Position numbers and translations under genes: made by a program. A stretch of DNA of 45,904 bases. Origin: Terriglobia bacterium. Its GTDB lineage: Bacteria > Acidobacteriota > Terriglobia > Bryobacterales > Bryobacteraceae. Below are positions 23,739-33,494 of the stretch, in pieces. The notes below the pieces were generated by a model, which had not been told where the DNA came from, did not search any database, and saw nothing but the letters and a program-made list of their open reading frames with translations. The DNA lies in assembly GCA_003175985.1 (NCBI GenBank), contig PSRJ01000096.1:1-45904 (forward strand), read 5' to 3'. How positions within the stretch are numbered: position 1 is the stretch's first letter; each line of letters opens with the position of its first letter.

Positions 23739-26700
23739 CTAAAAGCTCACTTTGAGGCTGAACCGGATCGTTCGCTCATCGATGCCGTCCCGTCCTGTAT
23801 TTGCGATGTTTATCGCCTGCATGAACGCCCCATTGCTAACCGAGTTGGCGGCCGTGGTTCCGGTGGAACTGCTAAAGCCAGGGCTCGCATGGTGTGGCGT
23901 GTTCCCGAGGTTAAACATCTCGGCCCGGAAACTAAACGTCCATTTCTCTCTAAAGATGAACCTCTTCTCCACGCCCGCGTCCGCGTTGATCAGCCCGGGT
24001 CCCCTCAAGCTGTTCTGGCCGCACGACCCGAAGCGGCCGGCCTTGGGCACGGCGAAGGCGGAAGGGTCATACCAATGCAAGATATCTCCGGTCTGCCGGG
24101 GAGTACTGAGGCAGTCGGCAAACTGGAAGGAATTGACTGCGTTGAGTGAGGCGGCTGAGGCGACGGCGCTAAACGGGCGTCCACCGAAATCGCTGAACAG
24201 ACCGCTGAGCTGCCAGCCACCCAGGATGCCGGCGGCCTTGCCGTTCGACACCCAGTGCTTACCCTTGCCAAACGGCAGCTCGACAACCGCCGTCATCTGG
24301 AAGTTTTTCGCGATGTCGAACGGCAAGGGCCCGTAGTTCTTGAATCGGTATAACCAAGGCATGGCTGCCCCGCCTTGGACTGCCGAGGGGATCTGGAATC
24401 CCAGGTTCTTGCTAAAGGTGTAGCCTACGCTTAGGGTCACACCGGAAAAACGAGCCTGGGTGCGCCCCTGCAAGGAGTCATACCTGGTTGTTCCCATGAT
24501 GCCGAGCAGCGGGGTGCTGGCAATTCTCCCATCATTCGCGGCTTGCCCATTGAGACCCGGGGTATTCAGTAGTTGCCCGCCAGTTCCCGTGCCGATCGGA
24601 GACCAGTTCTCCTCGAGAGAAGTCATCGGATCTATCTGTCGTGATCCGGCGTACGCAACCGAGGCGGTCCAGCCATCCTTTATCCGCTGCTCGATCGTTA
24701 AGTTATAAGTCTCGATGTATCCCCGCTTATAGGTCGCCGGGTCGAAATCGAACAGCCCTGCGGTACCGGGCACGGGCACTTTACCGGTACTCAGATCGGG
24801 CGTCGGGGGAACGGGGATCCCCTGACGAAGGGTCGTAGCATACGAGAGGCTGTTAGGAGGAAGAAGGATCTGCCCTAGTATGTAGGGATAGTTTAACCGC
24901 CGGTTGGCAAGCGCGAAAAGATTGATCGGATCAGTAGACACGCCGAGACCAGCTCGGATTACCGTTGAGTTTCCGAGGCGGTACGACACTCCCAGCCGGG
25001 GAACAATCCCCAGCTTGTATTTGCTAATGCCGCAATCAAACGGGGTCGCTCCAACTCCGCAGATCACCATATTGTTGGTGGCGTTGTCGTAGTACTCCAT
25101 GCCGTTGCCCTTGCGCCCCGGGTACGGATGAAAGTCGGCGCGGACTCCCACGTTCACTGTCAACCTTGGCGTAACTTGCCATTGATCACGGGCGTAAAGG
25201 GCGTAATATCTTGTGCGGGTATAGTAGTAGTCGGGGAACTGATAGATCTTGCCGGAGTCTTGCGAAAAGCCCAGCAGAAATGAGGCAAAAGCGTTGTAGT
25301 CGTTCGCCGCGGGTCCGCCGGCCAGTTGCGTTGTTCCCTGAACAAAGTGGAACCCCCCGGCACTGCTAATGAAAGCTCCGCTGGGGGTTTGATACTGACT
25401 CTCGTTAGAACTCTGAAAGTCAGAGTCGAAACCGAAGCGCAGGTTGTGAGCTCCCTTGACCCAACTGAGATTGGCGTCGATGTTCATCTGCGGATCAAAG
25501 TAGTCTTGGGGTTGAAACCTGCTCACCGACCCGAGAACCGCGAAGCCATCGATTGTGATGGTCGGCAAGCCGCCCTGCTGTAACGCCTTGTACGGCGGCT
25601 GCCCGGAAGTGTTTAACCCAGGGATTTGCATCAAGGTCCAGCCCAGGTTTTGATTCTGGGCTGGTTGCTTGCTGTAGGCAATATTCACGTCATAGCCGAA
25701 ATGCGCATCGAAGATCACGTTCGGGCTAATGATATACGTCCCGGACATGGTGCCGTTGAAAACGTTGGTGGCCCCCAACCCGCCGGCGGTGTTGGTATAT
25801 GACATATTGGGCCCGCCGAGATCGCCGAACTGTTCCGGCGTCGTCCAATAGTTGTTGCCCCAACCCAAACGGGCAAACATGCTGAGCTTCTGGGTCGGGT
25901 TCCAGGAGACTTTGCCGTCGGTTTGGGCGCGCCGCAAATACGTGTTCCCATTCGTTAATAAGTTGTTGGCGAGACCCACGGCTCCCGTTCCGGCCTGATT
26001 CGGTAGCGACCATTCCGGTCTGGCGAGCAAGGCCTTCACTCCGGAATCGATCCGATCTGCAGGAATGATATTTCCAACGAACGGTAGCCTGCCGGCGCCG
26101 TTCGCATTGCCAGTGAGCGGATCGTAGATGGGATTTGGAGAACCACGCAAATCGCCCGTCCTCATCGCCTGAGTGGGGACCTGCGCAAGGAACGGAGCGG
26201 TCTGGCTTAGTCCGGTGCCCTCGAAACTCAGGAAGTAAAACAGCTTGTCTCGTTTGATCGGTCCGCCGATCGTACCGCCGTACTGATTGTTGATGTACTT
26301 CGGACTGGGCTGCGTACGATCGGCCGCCCACGCGTAGGCCTTGAGGTGCTGATTGGTGTGGTCTTCAAACAAGCTTCCATGTATGGTGTTGGTTCCGCTC
26401 TTGACTGTAATGTTCACCGCGCCGCCGCCGGCGCTTTGTTCGGCATCGAAGGAATTGCCCGAGACGCTTACGCTCTCGATCGCTTCCAGGGCCGGAATAA
26501 ACTGGGCCACGGCGAGAGCAGTCATATTAAACGTGCCGGTACCATCCACCCGGATGCTGTTAGTGCCTTGAGCTCCGCCATTGACGCTGAACGTCAGCCC
26601 GCGGTTGGAATTGGCGGTAAAGGAATTCGAATTCTGCGGCGGGGAGACACCCGGAAGCGTGATGAAGAGCATTTGGTAGTTGCGGCCGATCGGCACGGGC

Positions 26701-27155
26701 ACGTTCTGCAGCGCACGGATGTTTAATTCGTCCCGGACGTCTGCCCGGTCCGTTTGCAAAGTGATCGCCTCCCCGGAAACGGTCACTTTTTGGTTCAATT
26801 GGCCAATCGTTAGCGTCACGTCTCTCCGTGTTACCTGTTCGGGCGAAACACTGACTCCAGTTACAGTGGTGACCTGAAATGAGGGCGCACTCACAGTGAC
26901 GGTATAGGTTCCAGGCGGCAGCGTCGGCAGGTTGTACACGCCCGCCGAGCTGGTCAGCGTATCGCGAGTAAAGTTTGTTTGTTGATCGGTAGCCACGACC
27001 CTCGCGGCTACGATCGCCGCCTGGTTCGCGTCCGTTACGTTTCCAGTGAGGCTACCCTGGAGCAGTTGTGCATGGGCTGGGTTAACAAGTTCTAAAGCGC
27101 CCATGACGGCTAAAACAGACGCCAGAAACATCCCTCGTCCATGAAAACGTGTCAT
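23739..27155 (-). CDS. TonB-dependent receptor with carboxypeptidase-like N-terminal domain (Oar-like), 1
   Basis: From the ATG at 27155 (AAGGGGG 7 bp before it) the product has 1138 residues: a signal peptide (cleaved after AHA), a CnaB/carboxypeptidase-regulatory-like domain (about 32-115: GSLTGNVTDANQAAIV, NLPTLPPGTYTVTVSAP), a plug domain with VNITVKSGTNTIHGS, and a long outer-membrane beta-barrel ending in Phe. Receptors of this type take up large or scarce substrates through the outer membrane with energy from TonB; the ligand cannot be told from the sequence. It is divergent from the PQQ-type dehydrogenase gene, which may use the imported substrate. An extension to 27212 is possible but would put 19 polar residues before the signal peptide. 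Confidence 0.93.
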   Translation of the reverse strand: MTRFHGRGMFLASVLAVMGALELVNPAHAQLLQGSLTGNVTDANQAAIVAARVVATDQQTNFTRDTLTSSAGVYNLPTLPPGTYTVTVSAPSFQVTTVTGVSVSPEQVTRRDVTLTIGQLNQKVTVSGEAITLQTDRADVRDELNIRALQNVPVPIGRNYQMLFITLPGVSPPQNSNSFTANSNRGLTFSVNGGAQGTNSIRVDGTGTFNMTALAVAQFIPALEAIESVSVSGNSFDAEQSAGGGAVNITVKSGTNTIHGSLFEDHTNQHLKAYAWAADRTQPSPKYINNQYGGTIGGPIKRDKLFYFLSFEGTGLSQTAPFLAQVPTQAMRTGDLRGSPNPIYDPLTGNANGAGRLPFVGNIIPADRIDSGVKALLARPEWSLPNQAGTGAVGLANNLLTNGNTYLRRAQTDGKVSWNPTQKLSMFARLGWGNNYWTTPEQFGDLGGPNMSYTNTAGGLGATNVFNGTMSGTYIISPNVIFDAHFGYDVNIAYSKQPAQNQNLGWTLMQIPGLNTSGQPPYKALQQGGLPTITIDGFAVLGSVSRFQPQDYFDPQMNIDANLSWVKGAHNLRFGFDSDFQSSNESQYQTPSGAFISSAGGFHFVQGTTQLAGGPAANDYNAFASFLLGFSQDSGKIYQFPDYYYTRTRYYALYARDQWQVTPRLTVNVGVRADFHPYPGRKGNGMEYYDNATNNMVICGVGATPFDCGISKYKLGIVPRLGVSYRLGNSTVIRAGLGVSTDPINLFALANRRLNYPYILGQILLPPNSLSYATTLRQGIPVPPTPDLSTGKVPVPGTAGLFDFDPATYKRGYIETYNLTIEQRIKDGWTASVAYAGSRQIDPMTSLEENWSPIGTGTGGQLLNTPGLNGQAANDGRIASTPLLGIMGTTRYDSLQGRTQARFSGVTLSVGYTFSKNLGFQIPSAVQGGAAMPWLYRFKNYGPLPFDIAKNFQMTAVVELPFGKGKHWVSNGKAAGILGGWQLSGLFSDFGGRPFSAVASAASLNAVNSFQFADCLSTPRQTGDILHWYDPSAFAVPKAGRFGSCGQNSLRGPGLINADAGVEKRFIFREKWTFSFRAEMFNLGNTPHHASPGFSSSTGTTAANSVSNGAFMQAINIANTGRDGIDERTIRFSLKVSF

Positions 27156-27322
27156 ATCGCAGCCCCCTTTGCTGGGTTGTCGCCATGCTTGCCCACCAGC
27201 GTCGCACCGCAAGACTATGCGAATCGGGGCTCGTTGTCAAACCTCAGGACCGCTTGCAAAATGGGCGCCCCGCTTGACAGGGATGAAAGGTTTTATCAGA
27301 ATTGGCGGCGAGACGACTCCAC

Positions 27323-28594
27323 ATGAAACTCTTTCTGATTTGCACTGTATGCGTAAGCGCCGGGCTCTTCATTGTCTCGGTGAAAGCCCAGACACCAGGC
27401 CTGATCGAAGGCCAGCCAGTCGATAAGCGGCCGCCCGAGAAAACGGACAACAAGCCCACATTCCCGGAGCAGACGCGCGCGCCGTACCACGCGACCGCGC
27501 CGTTCCAGATCACGACGCTGATCGACACCCTGCCGGCGCCCTGGAGCCTGGCATTTCTGCCGGACGGGAAGATTCTGCTCACCGAAAGACTGCCCGGCAG
27601 CATCCGAATCCTGGACACCAAAGGTGTGCTTTCGGAACCGGTGGCGGGCGTCTCTGCCCTGATGGCGCCGGATGCGAAGGACATTGGCGTGCTCGACGTG
27701 GCCCTCGATCCGCACTTTGCAACCAATCACCAGATCTTCTTTACGTTTTACGATTACATCAACGGCACCAACAGCAATACCTGGATCGCGCGCGGGCGGC
27801 TGGACGAAGCGAAATGCGCCCTGATCGACGCGAAGGTGATCTTCCGAGCGCAGCCGGCAATGCCCTCAAAGAGGCTGGGGGGCAAAACGGGAGGGCGCAT
27901 AGCCATCGCGCCCGATGGCACATTGTTTGTAACCACCGGCGACCGCTCCGATTCGCCGCCCTGGGACGTGGCGCAGCGCTTGGATAATCATCTTGGCAAG
28001 ATCCTCCACATCACTGCCGACGGGGCGGCTGCACCCGATAATCCATTCCTCGGCAAACCCGGTGTGCTGCCGGAAATCTGGGCCTATGGCGTACGCAGCC
28101 CGGAAGGCCTGGCCTTCGACCCGAAAACGGGCCGTCTATGGGAAAACGAGCACGGTCCGCGCGGCGGCGATGAGTTAAATATCATCGGCAAGGGCAAGAA
28201 CTATGGGTGGCCGATAGCGGTACATGGCATCGATTATCCCGGTAAAGCCATCGGCGAAGGCGTTGTCCACAAGGACGGGATGGAGGACCCGGTCTACTAC
28301 TGGGATCCCGTGATCGCACCCTCAGGCCTTGCGTTTTATACCGGCACGCTGTTCCCGCAGTGGCAGGGGAGCCTGTTTGTCGGCGGCCTGGGAGGGAGAA
28401 TGCTCGACCGGCTCACGATCGTCAACGATCACGTCGTAGCCGAAGAGCCTCTGCTGACGGAATTGCACAGCCGCATCCGCGATGTGCGTGTGGGGCCCGA
28501 TGGCGCCGTGTATGTCCTGACCGACAGCGGCACCGCCACCGTGTCCCCTAACACACCGCCGACCAGCAAGCTTCTGAAACTGACGCCGAAATAG
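27323..28594 (+). CDS. PQQ-type soluble sugar dehydrogenase (YliI/Asd-like), secreted, atypical active site
   Basis: The 423-residue product has a signal peptide (MKLFLICTVCVSAGLFIVSV, cleaved near KAQ) and a six-bladed beta-propeller alignable with E. coli aldose dehydrogenase YliI: PWSLAFLPDGKILLTER, LDVALDPHF, GGRIAIAPDGTLFVTTGD, WAYGVRSPEGLAFDP, ENEHGPRGGDELNII, KGKNYGWPIA and RIRDVRVGPDGAVYVLTD. The catalytic His that precedes GGR in YliI and soluble glucose dehydrogenase is Lys188 here (GGKTGGR), while Arg192 and the EHGPRGGDE block are kept. PQQ-dependent sugar oxidation may therefore be altered or lost. It is divergent from TonB-dependent receptor 1 and precedes an amidase by 48 bp. 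Confidence 0.87.
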   Translation: MKLFLICTVCVSAGLFIVSVKAQTPGLIEGQPVDKRPPEKTDNKPTFPEQTRAPYHATAPFQITTLIDTLPAPWSLAFLPDGKILLTERLPGSIRILDTKGVLSEPVAGVSALMAPDAKDIGVLDVALDPHFATNHQIFFTFYDYINGTNSNTWIARGRLDEAKCALIDAKVIFRAQPAMPSKRLGGKTGGRIAIAPDGTLFVTTGDRSDSPPWDVAQRLDNHLGKILHITADGAAAPDNPFLGKPGVLPEIWAYGVRSPEGLAFDPKTGRLWENEHGPRGGDELNIIGKGKNYGWPIAVHGIDYPGKAIGEGVVHKDGMEDPVYYWDPVIAPSGLAFYTGTLFPQWQGSLFVGGLGGRMLDRLTIVNDHVVAEEPLLTELHSRIRDVRVGPDGAVYVLTDSGTATVSPNTPPTSKLLKLTPK

Positions 28595-28642
28595 GTGCGC
28601 TTCAAGACCGTTCATGAAAGCGCCGCTTGAACCTGAGGTAGG

Positions 28643-30121
28643 ATGAATCGCATCCTGGATCTCAAGCACTCCCGCCGAACGTTCATGGCCAACGGGGTTG
28701 CCGCAGCCGCGTCTGCAGTGGCCGCGCCGCAAGACCTGACCGCCTTGACACTTCGGCAGGCCGCCCGGATGGTACGCGCCAGGGCGGTGTCACCGGTCGA
28801 GCTGACGCAAGCCTGCCTGCAGCGAATCGAGCGCTACAACCCGCGAGTGAATGCGTTTATCACGGTCACTCAGGAATCGGCGCTCGCAACGGCGCGTGAA
28901 CGGGAAGAGGAAGCGCGGAAGGGCAAGTGGCGCGGACCGCTGCACGGAATCCCATTCGCTCTGAAAGACAATATCGATACAGCCGGCATTCGCACCACCG
29001 GAGCCAGCGAGTTATTCAAAGACCGTGTTCCGGCGGAGGATGCCGAGGTCTCCCGCCGGTTGAAAGATGCCGGTGCGATCTTGCTGGGCAAACTGAACAT
29101 GCACGAGTTCGCTTACGGCGGCACATCGGCCGTCAGTTATTTCGGGCCCGTTCGCAATCCCTGGAACCTCGACCGCGTTTCCGGAGGGTCCTCGGGCGGG
29201 TCGGCCGCGGCGATTGCGACGGGACTGTGCTTCGGTACGCTCGGCACCGACACCGGCGGGTCGATCCGTATCCCGAGCTCGCACTGCGGCGTTGTCGGCT
29301 TGATGCCCACCTACGGCCGTGTCAGCAACCGCGGGGTCATACCGATGGCGTGGACGCTCGACCATGTGGGCCCCATCTGCAAGACGGTAGAGGACGCCGC
29401 GCTCATGCTCGCTGTCATTGCCGGATATGACGAAATGGATCCGACGACCTTGGACACCGCGGTCCCGGATTACACCGCTGCCCTCAAGATGCGCGTCTCG
29501 AAACTGCGGATCGGCCTGCCGCGCGCCGGCTTCTTCGAGAACCTCGACCCCGAATATTCGAAAGCGGTGGAGGCCGCCATTGAAGTCCTGCGCAGCCTGA
29601 CCGCAGGCGCCACCGATATTCAATTGCCGCGCGCGGTAGCGGCGCCGGTCATCTGGGGACCGGAAACCTACGCCTATCACGCGAAATGGCTGACCGAATC
29701 GCCCGAGAAGTATCAGGCCGCGACCCGGGCGCTCATGATCCGGTCGAATGAGGTGAAGCCGGAAGTGTACGCCGAAGCGCGACGGCAGGTCGATTTGGCG
29801 CGCATCGAGATCAAGCGCGTGTTTCAGCGCGTTGACCTACTGGTCACGCCCACGATGAAGGCTCCCCCCGCGACGATTGCGGCCAGCCTGAACGCGCCCG
29901 CGCCCAATCCCGCGGCTCCAGGTGGGGGCGGAAACAACGGAAATCCGTGGGCATTTGATGTCTACGGTGTCCCCGCCATCACTCTGCCTTGCGGTTTCAC
30001 GAATGCCGGTCTGCCGATCGGACTTCAGATCAGCGGGGCGCCATTCGCGGAAACCGTGATGTTATCGCTCGCCCACGCCTACGAGCAGCGAACCGAGTGG
30101 CACAACCGGCGTCCGATGTGA
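28643..30121 (+). CDS. Amidase-signature hydrolase with Tat-type leader
   Basis: The 492-residue protein has a Tat-like leader (SRRTFMANGVAAAASAVAAP) and a complete amidase-signature domain. The Ser-cisSer-Lys triad is Lys108 (FALKDNIDTAG), Ser183 (GGSSGGSAAA) and Ser207 (GTDTGGSIRIPS). It resembles GatA-type amidases but its export signal and isolated position argue against tRNA amidation; hydrolysis of small amides or amide-linked compounds outside the cytoplasm is likelier. A Pro/Gly/Asn-rich loop lies near 415-435 (PAPNPAAPGGGGNNGNP). It is probably in one transcript with the PQQ-type dehydrogenase and converges with the LigJ-like gene. Confidence 0.92.
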   Translation: MNRILDLKHSRRTFMANGVAAAASAVAAPQDLTALTLRQAARMVRARAVSPVELTQACLQRIERYNPRVNAFITVTQESALATAREREEEARKGKWRGPLHGIPFALKDNIDTAGIRTTGASELFKDRVPAEDAEVSRRLKDAGAILLGKLNMHEFAYGGTSAVSYFGPVRNPWNLDRVSGGSSGGSAAAIATGLCFGTLGTDTGGSIRIPSSHCGVVGLMPTYGRVSNRGVIPMAWTLDHVGPICKTVEDAALMLAVIAGYDEMDPTTLDTAVPDYTAALKMRVSKLRIGLPRAGFFENLDPEYSKAVEAAIEVLRSLTAGATDIQLPRAVAAPVIWGPETYAYHAKWLTESPEKYQAATRALMIRSNEVKPEVYAEARRQVDLARIEIKRVFQRVDLLVTPTMKAPPATIAASLNAPAPNPAAPGGGGNNGNPWAFDVYGVPAITLPCGFTNAGLPIGLQISGAPFAETVMLSLAHAYEQRTEWHNRRPM

Positions 30122-30161
30122 GCTTGACAGCACGCGCCACACGGCAACGAGCTACTCCCGG

Positions 30162-31181
30162 TTATTTCGCCGGCAGCTTCGGGACAATACGCGGATATAC
30201 CTTGCAGGCATTTCCCTCAAACAGCTTGTGCCGCTGCTCTTCGTTCAATGGAATCGCGTCGATGTATCGCTTCGTGTCGTCAAAGTAATGACCCGTCCCC
30301 GGATCGATGCCGCGCACGGCTCCTACCATTTCAGAGCCGAACAGGATATTGTCGAGCGGCACGACTTTCAGCAGCAGCTCGATTCCCGGCAGATGATACA
30401 CGCATGTGTCGAAGAATATGTTATTCCGAATGAGGTCTCCAAGCGGAGGCCGCTTCATGTCTTGCGCGAGCCCTCGATAGCGTCCCCAGTGGAATGGTAC
30501 AGCTCCGCCGCCGTGGGGAATGATGAATCTGAGCGTCGGGAAATCCTTGAACAAGTCGCTGGTCAGAAACTGCATGAATGCTGTGGTGTCGGCGTTGATG
30601 TAATAGGCGCCGGTGGTATGGAAACTCGGATTGCACGAAGAGCTGACATGCACCATCGCCGGCACATCCAAGGCGACCATTTTTTCGTACAAAGGATACC
30701 AACTGCGGTCAGTAAGCGGGGGAGATGTCCAATGTCCTCCCGAGGGATCGGGGTTCAGGTTGCAGCCAATGAAACCGAGTTCGTTCACGCATCGCTCCAA
30801 CTCTTCGATCGAATCGGCGGGTGGCGTCCCGGGCGATTGGGGTAACTGGCATACACCTGCGAAATTGCGCGGATACAGAGAACAAACTCGATGGATCAGA
30901 TCGTTGCAGTGTTGCGTCCAGTGTAAACTCGTAGTGGCATCGCCGATATGATGCGCCATTGCGGAGGCACGCGGCGAGAAGATGGTCACATCGGTCCCAC
31001 GCTCCCTCTGAAATTTCAACTGTGCGTTCTCCAGACTCTCGCGAATCTGGTCATCGCTAATGTTCAGTTTCCCCGTGGAAGGAACGTGCGAAGGGTCCTT
31101 CAGTGCCGCGATTTGGGTATCCCGATAAGCCTGCAATTCTTTGGGCGCGGTCGTGTAATGTCCGTGGCAATCGATGATCAT
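30162..31181 (-). CDS. 4-oxalomesaconate hydratase-like amidohydrolase (LigJ-like)
   Basis: The 339-residue protein belongs to the amidohydrolase-2 superfamily and is closest in pattern to LigJ, the hydratase of the protocatechuate 4,5-cleavage and gallate pathways: it starts MIIDCHGHYT (His6, His8), and has NPDPSGGHW, RSWYPLYEKMVALDVPAMVH, HGGGAVPFHWGRYRG, ILFGSEMVGAVRGIDP and KLFEGNACKVYPRI. The Glu in FGSE occupies the metal position where LigJ also carries Glu and most relatives carry Asp. It would act on an unsaturated oxo-dicarboxylate or tricarboxylate in the cytoplasm. It is divergent, over 174 bp, from the operon with a 4,5-dihydroxyphthalate decarboxylase-like gene. Other ACMSD-type (de)carboxylase roles remain possible. 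Confidence 0.83.
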   Translation of the reverse strand: MIIDCHGHYTTAPKELQAYRDTQIAALKDPSHVPSTGKLNISDDQIRESLENAQLKFQRERGTDVTIFSPRASAMAHHIGDATTSLHWTQHCNDLIHRVCSLYPRNFAGVCQLPQSPGTPPADSIEELERCVNELGFIGCNLNPDPSGGHWTSPPLTDRSWYPLYEKMVALDVPAMVHVSSSCNPSFHTTGAYYINADTTAFMQFLTSDLFKDFPTLRFIIPHGGGAVPFHWGRYRGLAQDMKRPPLGDLIRNNIFFDTCVYHLPGIELLLKVVPLDNILFGSEMVGAVRGIDPGTGHYFDDTKRYIDAIPLNEEQRHKLFEGNACKVYPRIVPKLPAK

Positions 31182-31355
31182 GGTCTGTACGGGATGCTAA
31201 CAGGTATTCTTCACATGGGTCAAACTTGCGTTCCGGAGTGCGAGGGCTGGTCGACCGGCTAGGGAGCGGTCCGGGGAATACGTGACGAAGCTGCGCGCTG
31301 AGATCGTGCTAGACTGGCCACCGGCGGTTATCGCGAAGAGGAGGAAACAAAAAGC

Positions 31356-32462
31356 GTGGAGAGCGTGCTGGCAGCGGTGAGGGTCGCTCCGAGCAAGACT
31401 GAGATCCGCGAATTTCCCATGCCGGATATCCCACATGACTCCGCCTTATTAAAAATGGAGGTCGCGGGGATCTGCGGAACCGATGTGAAGATGTATCGGG
31501 AACCGCCTTTCAGCGCCCCTGTAGTCATGGGCCACGAAAACATCGGATACATCGCGAGGGCCGGCAGTGAGTTCAGCAAACGCCAAGGATTCAAGGAAGG
31601 GGACCTGGTGTTCCTGGAGCACTATGTCTCGTGCGGCCAGTGCGAGTGGTGTCATCGGGGCCAATACCGTCACTGCGAAAACACCGACTGGCGGTACAAC
31701 CCGAGCGCTATTCGTTACGGCTATACCGCCGCCGATGTACCTCCGCATCTATGGGGAGGGTTTGCACAATTCGTTTACCTTCCCTGGAACGCCGTGGTTC
31801 ATGCTGTACCGAAGGGCGTGACACCGGAGTTGGCGGGCTTAGCGACGCCGATGTCCAACGGAATCGAATGGGCGCTGTTTGACGGTGGCGTAGGTTATGG
31901 CTCTACTGTCCTCATTCAGGGTCCGGGCCAGCAGGGACTGTCCCAGACAGTGGTCTCGAAGCAGGCGGGTGCGAGCCTCGTCATCGTCACAGGCACCTCG
32001 CGCGACGGTGCGCGGATGGAGGTTGCCAAAGCTCTAGGCGCCGACTATGTGATCGACGTAGAGAAAGAAGATCCTCTGGCGCGCATTAAAGAACTGACAG
32101 GCGGCAAAGGTGTAGACGTCGTACTGGATTGCACTTCCGGCGCCGGGACCTTCCCGATTCTGCTCGGCGTGGAAGCACTCAAGCGCAGAGGTGGGACGAT
32201 GGTGATCCAGGGCGAAATGACGGAATTCCCGAATTTCCCAATCGGCCGGATTACAGCAAAGGCCATCACCATCAAGAGCGCGCGCGGCCATAGCTTCCAG
32301 GCTTGCGAACTGGCATTGCAGCAACTCGCATCGAAACGTTTCCCGCTGGAGCGAGTCACCACCCACAAGTTTGGGCTCAAGGACGTGGACCTCGCCATTC
32401 GTTCAGTAGGCGGCCAGGGAGTCCCGGGCGTAATCCACGCATCGCTCATGCCATGGGAGTGA
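31356..32462 (+). CDS. Zinc-dependent medium-chain alcohol dehydrogenase
   Basis: The product has 368 residues from a GTG start with GAGGAGG about 11 bp upstream. Catalytic-zinc residues Cys40 (ICGTD), His60 and Glu61 (GHEN) and the structural zinc lobe Cys93, Cys96, Cys99, Cys107 are complete. The nucleotide-binding Rossmann part begins at STVLIQGPGQQGLSQ, where the usual GxGxxG is GPGQQG, and IVTGTSRDGARMEVAKALGADYVID gives the coenzyme-binding turn. It oxidises or reduces an alcohol/carbonyl pair with NAD(P). It opens an apparent five-gene operon (gaps 42-53 bp) with the decarboxylase-like, PanB-like, cytochrome and amidase genes. The substrate is unknown. Confidence 0.9.
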   Translation: MESVLAAVRVAPSKTEIREFPMPDIPHDSALLKMEVAGICGTDVKMYREPPFSAPVVMGHENIGYIARAGSEFSKRQGFKEGDLVFLEHYVSCGQCEWCHRGQYRHCENTDWRYNPSAIRYGYTAADVPPHLWGGFAQFVYLPWNAVVHAVPKGVTPELAGLATPMSNGIEWALFDGGVGYGSTVLIQGPGQQGLSQTVVSKQAGASLVIVTGTSRDGARMEVAKALGADYVIDVEKEDPLARIKELTGGKGVDVVLDCTSGAGTFPILLGVEALKRRGGTMVIQGEMTEFPNFPIGRITAKAITIKSARGHSFQACELALQQLASKRFPLERVTTHKFGLKDVDLAIRSVGGQGVPGVIHASLMPWE

Positions 32463-32504
32463 CCCGGGAGTAAGCAATGCATCTTGAGAAAACCAAGGGC
32501 CACG

Positions 32505-33452
32505 ATGTCTGAGCTCACGCTGAGAACCGTCACTCGAACTCAAGGCAACAATAAGGCTCTTAAAGATGGCACAGTCAAGCCGCGGACCTGCCAATTCGAG
32601 TTCGTGGAGGTGGACCCGCTAATCGAGGCCTTCCGCCGCATGGTGCGTGGGCTCGAGTTCGACGTCTCCGAAATGTCGCTGACCACTTACGTCACGGCGC
32701 GTACTCATGGGAAGCGGATGATGGGCCTGCCGATCTTTCTGGTGCGGGCGTTCCATCATGGCGCCATCGTATACAACACGAAGTCCGGTATCAAAGGCCC
32801 CAAGGATTTGGAAGGGAGGAGAGTCGGCGTCAACCGCGGATATACGGTGACCACCGGCCTGTGGGCTCGCGGGGTGCTGCAGCACCAGTACGGAGTTGAC
32901 CTGGAAACGATTACATGGGTGCTCTCGGGCGACGAGCACGTTGCCGAGTATCGCCCACCGTCAAACGTAGTGCCGATTGAAAAGGGAAAGAAGATGGCGG
33001 ACCTCGTCGCATCGGGAGAGTTGCCTGCGGCGATCGGCGTCGAGGCGGAGTCACCGGATGTGAAGCCGCTTATTCCGAAAGCCGCGGAAGCGGGCATCGA
33101 GGCCCTCCGCAGCACGGGCCATTACCCGATCAACCATCTGATCGTGGTCAAAGACGAAGTTCTCGACGCGCACCAGGATCTGGCGCCGGATATCTTCAAC
33201 GCGTTCGCCGAGGCCAAGCGCGAATATGTCCGGCGCCTCGAGAGCGGCCGTATCGAAGACCCGACGCGCGTTGATGAGTTGCACCGGCGTGTCATGGAGG
33301 TCACCGGCCGCGACCCGTTACCTTACGGCATCGAACCGAATCGACAGGCGCTCCAGGAGTTGATCCAGTATTGCCTTGAGCAGCGAATCATCGCGCAGAC
33401 CATAGGTGTTGAGGAGTTGTTTCCGGCCAACACGCACGGGCTGTTGGGATGA
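32505..33452 (+). CDS. 4,5-dihydroxyphthalate decarboxylase-like protein
   Basis: The 315-residue product has the fold of periplasmic substrate-binding proteins but no signal peptide, as in 4,5-dihydroxyphthalate decarboxylase (Pht5-type). Typical blocks are FDVSEMSLTTYVTAR (about 52-66), LPIFLVRAFHHGAIVYN, GPKDLEGRRVGVNRGYTVT and the C-terminal PYGIEPNRQALQELIQYCLEQ. The known enzyme removes CO2 from 4,5-dihydroxyphthalate to give protocatechuate. The start is put at the ATG at 32505; a TTG at 32484 is possible. It is followed after 42 bp by the PanB-like gene. Because the family also contains untested members far from phthalate genes, the substrate is inferred only loosely; the LigJ-like neighbour supports an aromatic-acid pathway. 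Confidence 0.85.
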   Translation: MSELTLRTVTRTQGNNKALKDGTVKPRTCQFEFVEVDPLIEAFRRMVRGLEFDVSEMSLTTYVTARTHGKRMMGLPIFLVRAFHHGAIVYNTKSGIKGPKDLEGRRVGVNRGYTVTTGLWARGVLQHQYGVDLETITWVLSGDEHVAEYRPPSNVVPIEKGKKMADLVASGELPAAIGVEAESPDVKPLIPKAAEAGIEALRSTGHYPINHLIVVKDEVLDAHQDLAPDIFNAFAEAKREYVRRLESGRIEDPTRVDELHRRVMEVTGRDPLPYGIEPNRQALQELIQYCLEQRIIAQTIGVEELFPANTHGLLG

Positions 33453-33494
33453 CTGAGGAATCCGATAGCGTGATACGCTCATCGAGGAGCAGCG

